This document shows, piece by piece, positions 1-5,495 of a stretch of 7,539 nucleotides of DNA (within the stretch, counting starts at the first letter, position 1; each line of letters starts with the position of its first letter). A program made the position numbers and the translations under genes. The notes below the pieces were generated by a model, which was given only the letters and a program-made list of their open reading frames with translations, did not search any database and was not told the origin of the DNA. The DNA is from Candidatus Methanoperedens sp. (GTDB lineage: Archaea; Halobacteriota; Methanosarcinia; Methanosarcinales; Methanoperedenaceae), in contig JAHFCV010000120.1 in the NCBI GenBank assembly GCA_023249275.1, forward strand, positions 1 to 7,539, read 5' to 3'.

Positions 1-64
1 CGCAGAGGACGCAAAGAACGCAAAGCAGCGCAATATTTACTTTGCGAACTTCGCGCTCTTTGCG
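1..64. repeat. Imperfect palindromic repeat (REP/MITE-like)
   Basis: Two arms, about 1-27 and 38-64, are reverse complements at roughly 20 of 27 positions, separated by a short AT-containing loop near 28-37. The left arm contains direct iterations of a GCAAAGAAC-like unit (ACGCAAAG occurs twice), and the right arm reads CTTTGCG and CTCTTTGCG. The left arm begins at the window edge, so the element may extend beyond it. Short repeats of this style (CGCAGAGGACGCAAAG-type) occur as dispersed intergenic palindromes in many prokaryotic genomes; that link is from general knowledge. It could fold as an RNA hairpin and act as a terminator or processing site for an upstream gene, but nothing here shows that. 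Confidence 0.6.
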
Positions 65-185
65 GTGATTGCCAACTGATGCGTTGTATTAACTGCGGAA
101 ATTTAAGAGCTACGCTATAGAATCCTGACGAAACATTCATGTCCGATATTGACCTTTGGGTAACAAATTTCAGGATGCTCAACGA
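65..185. other. Intergenic leader before the DUF1015 gene
   Basis: There is no convincing gene between the palindromic repeat and the ATG at 186. A possible weak ribosome-binding site, AGGATG at 172-177, lies 8 nt before that ATG. AT-rich AAATTTAAG at about 107-115 could be a promoter element, but it is not distinctive. A TTG in the same frame at 156 would add ten residues. Confidence 0.3.
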
Positions 186-1478
186 ATGGCAGATATTCGA
201 CCTTTTAAGGCTTCTATAATTAACCCGGAAATGCGGATAGATAAACTTGTCTGCCCGGTCTATGACACCATAGATGCTGCCGGCTACCAGCAATATGCAA
301 AGGAAAAAAACAACATCATCCATGTGACCACACGAAGAAAGGACATGGACAGGGATGAATTTATTGGTTATGCAGCGGGAGAATTAGAGCGTCTCACCAA
401 TTCAAAAATCATTGTAAATATGGAAAGACCCGCCTTTTATATTTACGGCATTATGTACACACTGAAGCCAGAGACTCTCGCCTTACTTTCGGAAAAGGAC
501 AGGAGAAGTCATTATTTTGTTTTCGGGCTTGTCTGTCTTGTAAAAGCAGAAGAGCTTGGAAAAGGAAGCATTGTGGGACATGAGAATATTTTTGAAATTA
601 ATTCAAGAGAGCGTTACAGGCTGATGAAAGCCTGCATGATGAACTTCTCGCCGATTGCTGCTGAATACAGTATGCCAGACCACGGCTTGAACAACCTGTT
701 CGAAAAGTATCTTGGCTTTAAGCGCCCGGATTTCGTGCCCAATCCTGAAAAGCCCCCGATTGTTGATGTCACCTTAAACGGCGCACGCCATCTGTTATGG
801 GAAATAACAGACGACAGCCTTATCCGCAAAATCACGGAAATGATGTCGCAACTGAAGCTTCTTATCCTCGACGGGCACCACAGGTACACTGCATCAGGTT
901 TCATGCGGGAAAAGGACGGGATTGAATATACCATGATGATGCTGATGGAAGGCGGCGACAGGGCACTCCTCTTGTTGCCGTGGCACAGGGCGGTGAGGAA
1001 TTTTGACAGGCAGCGGCTTGAGAATAAAATAAAAGAGAACTTTACAATATGCTGGCAGGGTAATACAAATAACGAAGAGTTTTATTCAAGACTCAGGCAG
1101 CGCAGCAGTGAATACGATGTCAGGCTCGGCATGTATGACGGTAAAAAATTCACTATACTTCGGGCAGATGAAAAGGCGGTAATGGAACTGTGTGAAAAAC
1201 GCGGAGAGAGCGTTGGTCTTGACCTTATTGTTCTCCATGAATGGCTAATTAACCCGGTTATAAAGGGAAAACCAGAAGAAGATGTGTCATTCAACGCAAG
1301 TCCCTCCGAGGCTATAGCCAGGGTGGACAGCAAGGAATTTAACGTGGCTTTCCTCTTAAACCCCTTTTCTATTAAGGACGTTGAGAGAAAAGCATTCGTG
1401 GAGAGAAAGAATTTTCCCCAGAAATCCACGCTTTTCCTTCCCAAGGTTGCTGAAGGGATAGTGATGAGGAGAATATAA
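186..1478 (+). CDS. DUF1015 family protein
   Basis: This is a conserved protein of unknown biochemical function, 430 residues from the ATG at 186 and close to the usual length for DUF1015. It is soluble, with no signal peptide or membrane span. It opens with ADIRPFKA and then a CPVYDTID segment, matching the family's usual N-terminal IRPF and PPYDVI regions. The mid-protein NFSPIAAEY segment and DGHHRYTA (residues 229-236) are the family's strongest motifs. The DGHHR signature resembles the nucleotide-handling motif of ParB/SerK-like proteins, but I infer no activity from that. A TTG at 156 is an alternative start; ATG is preferred because homologues begin at this point and AGGATG lies upstream. 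The DUF169 gene follows after 36 nt on the same strand, so the two are probably co-transcribed. Confidence 0.85.
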   Translation: MADIRPFKASIINPEMRIDKLVCPVYDTIDAAGYQQYAKEKNNIIHVTTRRKDMDRDEFIGYAAGELERLTNSKIIVNMERPAFYIYGIMYTLKPETLALLSEKDRRSHYFVFGLVCLVKAEELGKGSIVGHENIFEINSRERYRLMKACMMNFSPIAAEYSMPDHGLNNLFEKYLGFKRPDFVPNPEKPPIVDVTLNGARHLLWEITDDSLIRKITEMMSQLKLLILDGHHRYTASGFMREKDGIEYTMMMLMEGGDRALLLLPWHRAVRNFDRQRLENKIKENFTICWQGNTNNEEFYSRLRQRSSEYDVRLGMYDGKKFTILRADEKAVMELCEKRGESVGLDLIVLHEWLINPVIKGKPEEDVSFNASPSEAIARVDSKEFNVAFLLNPFSIKDVERKAFVERKNFPQKSTLFLPKVAEGIVMRRI

Positions 1479-1514
1479 GAGATAAGAGAGATTTGGTTAT
1501 TTGGAATTGCTGGC

Positions 1515-2123
1515 ATGTTACAAAATATTCCCGGATTGATGGAAAAAGGCAAACCTGTAAGCGTGTTATTTACCAGGGAAAAGGGCGAACAATCATCTTT
1601 TTTGTACTGTGAACTTATCCAGAAAGCACGGTTCGGGGAATCGTTCATCATCAAAAACCAGGGCTGCAAAGTGGGCGCTTTTGTGCTCGGGGAAACTGAA
1701 ACCAGTCCTGAAGAGTATTATTTCAGCACAAAAAGATACAAAGACAGGAATGCGGCAAAGAAAGCAGCAGCAGGCATTCAGAGGCTCGACAAAAAGGGAA
1801 GCTCAATAAAAATTACTCCATATTCAGGCAGGGATTTCGATGTCATGGTATTATTCCTTAAACCTGAGCGAGCGATGCGGATAATCCAGGCTTATGCCTA
1901 CCACAGCGGGGAATCGGTTAAATTCATGACCGGCGGAATAGCATCAATATGCAGCGACTGCACAGCATATCCCCTTTCAGGGAAGCTGGGAATATCTCTT
2001 GGGTGCAAAGGTTCAAGAAAGCACAGCAGGTACGGGGATGATGAGGTAGTGGTCGGGATACCTTTTAAACTGGCAAATGAGATTGAAGAGGCGCTTGGGA
2101 AAATCCCCCGGACTGATGAATAG
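1515..2123 (+). CDS. DUF169 family protein
   Basis: A 202-residue soluble protein that resembles the DUF169 (COG2043) family, whose function is not established. Family-like features are the N-terminal PVSVLFT strand, Cys32 in the FLYCELIQKAR stretch, the GESF segment, GCKVGAFVLGE (50-60, with Cys51), and the C-terminal half with GGIASICSDC (140-149) and a GISLGCKGSRK segment (159-169). Five cysteines (32, 51, 146, 149, 164) recall the Cys-rich character of the family and could bind metal or a cofactor; that is inference. The start is ATG 1515. In-frame codons are open back to the preceding stop but offer no ATG, GTG or TTG. It lies 36 nt after the DUF1015 gene with no obvious promoter between, which suggests one operon. 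Confidence 0.8.
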   Translation: MLQNIPGLMEKGKPVSVLFTREKGEQSSFLYCELIQKARFGESFIIKNQGCKVGAFVLGETETSPEEYYFSTKRYKDRNAAKKAAAGIQRLDKKGSSIKITPYSGRDFDVMVLFLKPERAMRIIQAYAYHSGESVKFMTGGIASICSDCTAYPLSGKLGISLGCKGSRKHSRYGDDEVVVGIPFKLANEIEEALGKIPRTDE

Positions 2124-2183
2124 CTGTACCAATAGTATTTATTTTAGAAAATGAAATAAATGTCCTGATGGACTGAAGGGAAA

Positions 2184-2486
2184 ATGCCGGAACTGAAAAA
2201 AGGACTGTACTACAGTAGCGTGGAAGATGAAAACGCCGACGACGAAAGGGTTCGCCGCCAAAACCACAATAAAATGATTGTAAAAACAATCATCGTTCTA
2301 TTCCTAATAATTCCAGCGCTTGCAGTCGCATTGGGCAGCGGTGACAGTATACTGAGTGAATTAGGACTCGGTCATCCGCCGGCTGGTGAGGGATTTAAAA
2401 CTCTTGATACAGATATTGATATTTCCTATGACCCGTTGCAGGCGCCGTATAAAGGAGCATCAGTAATCATCAACTCGAAGAATTAC
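2184..2486 (+). pseudogene. 5' part of membrane-anchored unknown protein, split by IS
   Basis: This is the N-terminal 101 codons of a gene cut by the insertion sequence. The frame runs five more codons into the element and stops at 2502-2504. Visible features are a polar, charged N terminus (1-30), one hydrophobic span at about 31-50 (MIVKTIIVLFLIIPALAVAL) with Lys and Arg before it (N-in orientation), and then an extracytoplasmic linker. The 3' part resumes at 3545 in the same frame after removal of the element and one target copy, giving a 247-residue ancestral protein. TATTTATT at 2136-2143 could be its TATA box, with a short leader and GAAGGG just before the ATG. The truncated product might still be made as a membrane stub. 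No function is assigned. Confidence 0.8.
2472..2486. repeat. Target site duplication, left copy
   Basis: The 15-bp sequence AACTCGAAGAATTAC is repeated exactly at 3530-3544 and immediately flanks the insertion sequence. In the interrupted gene it encodes NSKNY in both copies. Fifteen base pairs is at the long end of what is known for IS481-family insertions. Confidence 0.95.
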
Positions 2487-2515
2487 TATCATTTCCTGAA
2501 ATAACTTCCTCAGTC
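2487..2515. repeat. IS terminal inverted repeat, left
   Basis: The left terminal repeat starts TATCATTTCCTGAAATAACT and pairs with the complement of 3501-3529, with mismatches at five of 29 positions. It lies just beyond the 3' end of the transposase gene and adds five codons and a stop to the interrupted upstream gene. Confidence 0.88.
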
Positions 2516-2553
2516 TTAACTTCTTTTATCTTTTGTACAGTTTTCATGAAAAT

Positions 2554-3483
2554 TCACCAACCAAACGCTTTAAAGGCAAAACCCAGCCAAACCTCTGGAT
2601 TCATTTTGTGGATGAATGCTTGATTTGGCGTTTCAGCTCTTCTTAAATTCAATGAGCCGTGAGGGCGATTATTGTACCATTCGATCATTTTATCAAGACT
2701 TTCAAATCTTCCCCTATGGTTCTTGTAAAAATCATGAAACTTCTCCTGTTTTCCATTAGTCTGCGGATGATTTACCCCGCATAGAATATGCTTGATATTC
2801 TTCTGCTTAAGATAAATTTCAAAAGAGTGATCTGCGTTACCTTTTTTATCACGTTTATTTGCATAAAATTGGGAGCCGTGATCGGATATTACAGAAACTA
2901 TTGGGTATAAATGTTCATTTTTTATTCTGGCTTCCTCTATAATCTTTAGAGTATTCTCTGCAGTGGCGTTATCGAATTCACCCCCAGCCAACACTTTTCT
3001 GGATGCATCATCTAAAATAGTGCACAGCTGTTTTCCATTGAACTTGCTCTCATGCCAATCAATATGAACTGCCGATAGTGAATGCTTCCTTTCGTATCTT
3101 ATCCAGGGCTTCCTTCGTTTTTGCTTGCTCTCTTGTTCCTTAGCAAATCCGAATTCGAGCATAATTTTGTGTATAGTATTGTGAGGTATTCTTATTTTGC
3201 ATCGTGCAAATATCGTTTTTTCCTGATACAATGCATTTAACCTGAACTTTTCATATTCTTGCTTGACAATTTCCTTCCATTCTTCACGAACCTCCTTCTT
3301 TGGCCTTCCCAGGTTGATGCCAATCGCAGGTATGGATCCGGTTGATTTGTATAATTTATAGATATGCCTGAACCATCTGGGTGTAATACCGAGATACTTG
3401 GCCGCCAAATCCTGAGAAATGATTCCTGAATCATAATCGTTCAAATAAACTTTTAGCTTCCGCTTGTTCTTGATTTTTACCAC
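2554..3483 (-). CDS. IS481-like family transposase (DDE, rve core)
   Basis: A 309-residue transposase that would cut and join the ends of its own element. Residues about 15-60 form a helix-turn-helix (QDLAAKYLGITPRWFRHIYK) for end recognition, followed by GRPKKE and a second helical region with HNTIHKIMLEFG. The rve catalytic core carries Asp142 (HIDWHESKF), Asp201 (ISDHGSQF) and Glu247 (NHPQTNGKQEKF). The last Asp-Glu gap is 45 residues, longer than the classical 35 of retroviral-type integrases because of a charged insertion near 209-220. The C-terminal WYNNRPHGSL motif (269-278) is typical of IS481/IS3-like enzymes. The start is GTG at 3483; an in-frame stop lies just upstream in the element's end, so no longer form is possible. 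The gene looks intact. Confidence 0.93.
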   Translation of the reverse strand: MVKIKNKRKLKVYLNDYDSGIISQDLAAKYLGITPRWFRHIYKLYKSTGSIPAIGINLGRPKKEVREEWKEIVKQEYEKFRLNALYQEKTIFARCKIRIPHNTIHKIMLEFGFAKEQESKQKRRKPWIRYERKHSLSAVHIDWHESKFNGKQLCTILDDASRKVLAGGEFDNATAENTLKIIEEARIKNEHLYPIVSVISDHGSQFYANKRDKKGNADHSFEIYLKQKNIKHILCGVNHPQTNGKQEKFHDFYKNHRGRFESLDKMIEWYNNRPHGSLNLRRAETPNQAFIHKMNPEVWLGFAFKAFGW

Positions 3484-3500
3484 ATATATACATTTATTTA

Positions 3501-3529
3501 GGATGAGGAAGTTTTTTCGGGAAAAGATA
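3501..3529. repeat. IS terminal inverted repeat, right
   Basis: The right terminal repeat reads, as its complement from 3529, TATCTTTTCCCGAAAAAACT and matches the left end at 24 of 29 positions. On the + strand it contains an ATG at 3503 that is in frame with the downstream half of the interrupted gene, so it could give that half a new start. Confidence 0.88.
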
Positions 3530-3544
3530 AACTCGAAGAATTAC
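3530..3544. repeat. Target site duplication, right copy
   Basis: An exact second copy of the 15-bp AACTCGAAGAATTAC that borders the insertion sequence on the right. It is in the same reading frame as the left copy, so precise excision would restore the gene. Confidence 0.95.
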
Positions 3545-3985
3545 CAATACACACTTAATCCTGTAGCAACCTATGAAATATCGGCAAAGGTTGTCAGCAT
3601 CAGAAAATACAAAGACGCCATGGCAGTATCACCGATTGATCTATGTAGCGTATGGGGGCAGATGGCTGACGAGACAGGCATAAGTTACAGCCAGAGCGAA
3701 AGATATTGTTCGTATTACTACAGGTCTGTGCCGTCTTTCGGTGAATATTATATGCTGAAACACTTCGCGAACAACCACATCATCCCTGCCAGTGACAATG
3801 TTTCCAATGCCATTAATTCCATCAGAATCAATGACAAAGTAATCTTGAAAGGCTATCTTGTTGATGTTACAAATGAAAAAGGTAATTTTTGGAAAACAAG
3901 CCAGACTCGACGTGACAGCGGATATGGCGGGTGTGAAATTATTTATGTAACCAAGGTCAGAATTGGCAGTAAAATTTATGAATAG
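3530..3985 (+). pseudogene. 3' part of membrane-anchored unknown protein, split by IS
   Basis: This carries the extracytoplasmic C-terminal domain of the interrupted gene. The first five codons are the duplicated target (NSKNY); the unique part is 3545-3985 (146 codons). It shows a conserved-looking globular domain: ISAKVVSI, then SPIDLCSVWGQM, a Tyr/Ser-rich YYYRSVPSF stretch, HFANNHIIPA, VILKGYLVDV and GYGGCEIIYVTKV. This pattern resembles a family of uncharacterised single-span membrane proteins of bacteria and archaea, judged by eye. The reading frame is open backwards into the element, with an in-frame ATG at 3503 and TTG at 3464. A shortened product lacking the membrane anchor could therefore be translated, but nothing shows that it is. 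The domain itself has no frameshift or internal stop, in line with a recent insertion. Confidence 0.8.
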
Positions 3986-4018
3986 AATACAGGATTACGC
4001 ACCGAATTTATTCAAATA

Positions 4019-4027
4019 CTATATATT
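4019..4027 (+). promoter_or_regulatory. TATA box for the 4053 gene and pth2
   Basis: CTATATATT is a good archaeal TATA-box sequence. Its centre is about 30 nt before the ATG at 4053, which puts the expected transcription start a few bases before that codon. The intervening AATAAACAATAAACAAT tract has no ribosome-binding site, so the mRNA is probably leaderless or nearly so. Confidence 0.6.
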
Positions 4028-4052
4028 TCAGAATAAACAATAAACAATAATC

Positions 4053-4388
4053 ATGTCATTCCTCAATAGAATCTCCAATTTTTTCAAGAAAAACAGCACC
4101 CTGAATCAGGAAAAGGAAGGCAATAAATTAAAGGTTCATGACTATACAGGCAAATTCGTCAAACAAAACGGGACTGATATCGGGGAAAGCATAGCTCTTG
4201 ACCAGAACAGGATTATTGTAAAAAATGCAGATAATATTTTTTCAATTTCGATAGAAGCGGTCACGGCAAACGCTGAAAACATACTTGTGGGAGATTTTAA
4301 CAGGGAAGAAGCTATCCAGCTGGGGAAAGAGTGGTTTGAGAAAAAGGACACATTGAAGTTTGATGAAAAGGGAATGCTGATTAAGTGA
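4053..4388 (+). CDS. Small protein of unknown function, first gene with pth2
   Basis: A 111-residue protein I do not recognise with confidence. It begins with an amphipathic basic segment (FLNRISNFFKKN, 3-14) and a polar linker. A compact domain from about 27 to 111 follows, with alternating short strands (KLKVHDYTGKFV, RIIVKNADNIFSISIEAV) and a Lys/Glu-rich helix (REEAIQLGKEWFEKK). The strand-rich core could be PRC-barrel-like, but that is only an impression. There is no signal peptide or membrane span. It starts at ATG 4053, about 30 nt after a TATA box and without a ribosome-binding site. pth2 begins 1 nt after its stop, so the two genes are almost certainly translated from one transcript. 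Confidence 0.7.
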   Translation: MSFLNRISNFFKKNSTLNQEKEGNKLKVHDYTGKFVKQNGTDIGESIALDQNRIIVKNADNIFSISIEAVTANAENILVGDFNREEAIQLGKEWFEKKDTLKFDEKGMLIK

Positions 4389-4389
4389 C

Positions 4390-4737
4390 ATGACCGAGTA
4401 TAAACAGTGCATAATCGTGCGCGATGACCTGAAATTATCAAAAGGAAAGCTTGCTGTCCAGGTCGCGCATGCCGCAGTTTCAAGTTATGAGACAGCAGAC
4501 AGAGGCGTTCGTGAAGCCTGGAAAGAAAGCGGACAGAAAAAAGTAGTGCTGAGGGTTGCCACATTGCAGGAGCTTTTTGAATTGAAAGAGAGCGCCAGAA
4601 AGCATGGGCTTCCCAATTTTTTAGTCACTGATGCCGGACTTACCGAGGTGCCGCCGGGAACGATTACGGTATTAGGCATCGGACCTGCTAATGTTGTGGA
4701 ACTGGATAAAATTACAGGACATTTGAAGCTGCTTTAA
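4390..4737 (+). CDS. pth2: Peptidyl-tRNA hydrolase, archaeal/eukaryotic type (Pth2)
   Basis: Cytosolic enzyme that hydrolyses the ester bond of peptidyl-tRNAs released by stalled ribosomes, freeing the tRNA for reuse. At 115 residues it is the normal length for archaeal Pth2. The diagnostic motifs are all present: the first strand QCIIVRDDL, then SKGKLAVQVAHA (17-28) with the conserved Lys and His, and TDAGLTEVPPGT (80-91) carrying the conserved Asp81 and Thr85, followed by VLGIGPA. The bacterial Pth1 fold is not involved. The gene starts 1 nt after the preceding small gene and shares its promoter. Its stop lies only 9 nt from the stop of the convergent CoA-binding gene, so transcription from both sides meets with almost no spacer and no visible terminator. 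Confidence 0.95.
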   Translation: MTEYKQCIIVRDDLKLSKGKLAVQVAHAAVSSYETADRGVREAWKESGQKKVVLRVATLQELFELKESARKHGLPNFLVTDAGLTEVPPGTITVLGIGPANVVELDKITGHLKLL

Positions 4738-4746
4738 ATCAGATAC

Positions 4747-5139
4747 TCAACCGCGTTTCAGCCTGTCGTATTCTTTCTTAATACACCTGTCCATAACAAC
4801 TTCAATCCCGGCCTTCCGCGCTTTTGCCGCAGCCTCTTCGTTTACGATGCCCTCCTGCATCCACACGACTTTTGCTTTTATGGCGATTGCCTCATCCACG
4901 ATTGGGGGAACAGCCTCGGAGCGCCTGAAGATATCTACCACATCCACTTTTAAAGGTATGGAGAGAAGGTGGGGGTAACATTTCCTGCCTTCCCATTCTG
5001 TTAGCATGGGGTTGACAGGAATAACATTGTATCCATGCGCATCAAGGAAACTTGCCACAAAATGACTCGGACGCTCCGGGTCATCGGATATGCCCACGAC
5101 TGCAATGGTCTTATAATTCAAAATACTTTCAATGGTCAT
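4747..5139 (-). CDS. CoA-binding domain protein (CoA_binding_2, COG1832-like)
   Basis: A 130-residue soluble protein of the CoA_binding_2 / YccU-like family, a single Rossmann-type domain related to the CoA-binding part of succinyl-CoA synthetases. The nucleotide-binding start is IAVVGISDDPERPSH (12-26), followed by GYNVIPVNP (36-44). The family's VDIFRRSEAVPPIVDEA (68-84), VVWMQEGI (91-98) and VMDRCIKKEY (115-124) blocks are all present. The family binds CoA or related ligands in some members, but its cellular role is not settled. The start ATG overlaps the stop of the upstream CcmD-like gene (ATGA), pointing to translational coupling. That pairing makes a membrane or cytochrome-linked role worth considering, which is inference only. 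Confidence 0.9.
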   Translation of the reverse strand: MTIESILNYKTIAVVGISDDPERPSHFVASFLDAHGYNVIPVNPMLTEWEGRKCYPHLLSIPLKVDVVDIFRRSEAVPPIVDEAIAIKAKVVWMQEGIVNEEAAAKARKAGIEVVMDRCIKKEYDRLKRG

Positions 5140-5261
5140 TCTTTCAAGTTTTCTAACATTTTAAGTTCATTTTTTGATGCCATGCGAATTCGAATGAGAT
5201 TTAAAATATATGCTATTAACACAATCCACACGATTCCGAAAGCTGTATTTAGATAACTCAT
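5136..5261 (-). CDS. CcmD-like small membrane protein
   Basis: A 41-residue single-span protein. Reading from ATG 5261, or ATG 5270 for 44 residues, it has SYLNTAFGIVWIVLIAYILN as membrane segment, then basic RIRMAS and a charged helix ending in LKE. A Tyr or Phe-Gly-Ile-Val-Trp start to the span, a Tyr near its end, a basic stop-transfer segment and a short charged tail are the pattern of CcmD-family proteins. CcmD aids release of heme-loaded CcmE from the CcmABC heme-export complex in cytochrome c maturation. Its stop overlaps the start of the CoA-binding gene by 4 nt. Heme biosynthesis genes about 0.75 kb away support the call. Being so short, it rests on motif pattern and coupling alone; no ccmA, B, C, E or F gene is in the window. 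Confidence 0.65.
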   Translation of the reverse strand: MSYLNTAFGIVWIVLIAYILNLIRIRMASKNELKMLENLKE

Positions 5262-5270
5262 AGTGACCAT

Positions 5271-5345
5271 TTTATTCGCTCATTACATAAATGTTATGAA
5301 CGATGATCCATACACATACTTAAATAGGAATTAGTAGTAGTAATT
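5271..5345. promoter_or_regulatory. Divergent promoter region (ccmD-like gene / small basic ORF)
   Basis: An AT-rich 75-bp spacer between two divergent starts. On the + strand TACTTAAATAGG (5317-5328) sits about 24 nt before the ATG at 5346, the right spacing for a leaderless archaeal transcript. On the minus strand the same box (TATTTAAGTA) could give a leader of about 20-25 nt. A 13-bp dyad, CATAA-ATG-TTATG (5286-5298), lies just upstream of the ccmD-like start and could be an operator or a second TATA-like element. These assignments rest on sequence and spacing only. Confidence 0.4.
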
Positions 5346-5495
5346 ATGATGCAGCGCAAACAATTTGTTTTAAGGGAGAAAAAAGCGGTCAGAAAAGCCA
5401 GCGTGCAAACCGGACAGGCAGAGAGCCGCAGCGACAGGCAGTTAATTAGAGAGATACTTGACCGCAGGCATGAGGTTTCTGTAATTTTAAGTTAG
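5346..5495 (+). CDS. Possible small basic protein (49 aa), unknown
   Basis: Forty-nine codons from ATG ATG at 5346 to TAG at 5493-5495. The product begins MMQRKQFVLREKKAVRKAS, is rich in Arg and Lys, and has a likely helix RQLIREILDRRHE before a short hydrophobic end (VSVILS). There is no membrane span. Support for it being real is a well-placed TATA-like box (5317-5328) giving a leaderless start. Against it are its size, the lack of any recognised family and a double ATG. It meets the Fic-like gene tail-to-tail with a 9-nt overlap (5487-5495). A nucleic-acid-binding or antitoxin-like role can be imagined from its charge and neighbour, but nothing in the sequence establishes either. Confidence 0.4.
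   Translation: MMQRKQFVLREKKAVRKASVQTGQAESRSDRQLIREILDRRHEVSVILS

Larger units (their letters stand above)
2487..3529 (-). mobile_element. Complete IS481-like insertion sequence, 1,043 bp
   Basis: The element is bounded exactly by a 15-bp direct repeat (2472-2486 and 3530-3544). Its ends are inverted repeats: 2487-2515 and the complement of 3501-3529 agree at 24 of 29 positions, both starting TATC and sharing AACTTCCTCA. One transposase gene fills almost all of it on the minus strand. The perfect target copies, intact transposase and conserved ends point to a recent and possibly still mobile insertion. The family call rests on the transposase architecture (N-terminal helix-turn-helix plus rve DDE core, about 300 residues), element size of about 1 kb and target duplication length. 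The exact ISfinder name is not known to me. Confidence 0.92.

Noticed and set aside
1082..1669. Long minus-strand open frame (195 codons) antisense to the end of the DUF1015 gene and start of the DUF169 gene
   Set aside because: The product is low-complexity and Ser/Leu-rich with no recognisable motif, and both + strand genes covering the region have clear family signatures. It is a shadow frame.
4142..4564. Minus-strand open frame of 140 codons across the small unknown gene and pth2
   Set aside because: It runs opposite the clear Pth2 coding sequence, has no motif, and shows the composition of an antisense shadow.
5035..5256. Plus-strand 73-codon frame opposite the CoA-binding and CcmD-like genes
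   Set aside because: The minus strand carries a well-supported family protein plus a coupled membrane microprotein. The + frame has no motif and no promoter or ribosome-binding site.
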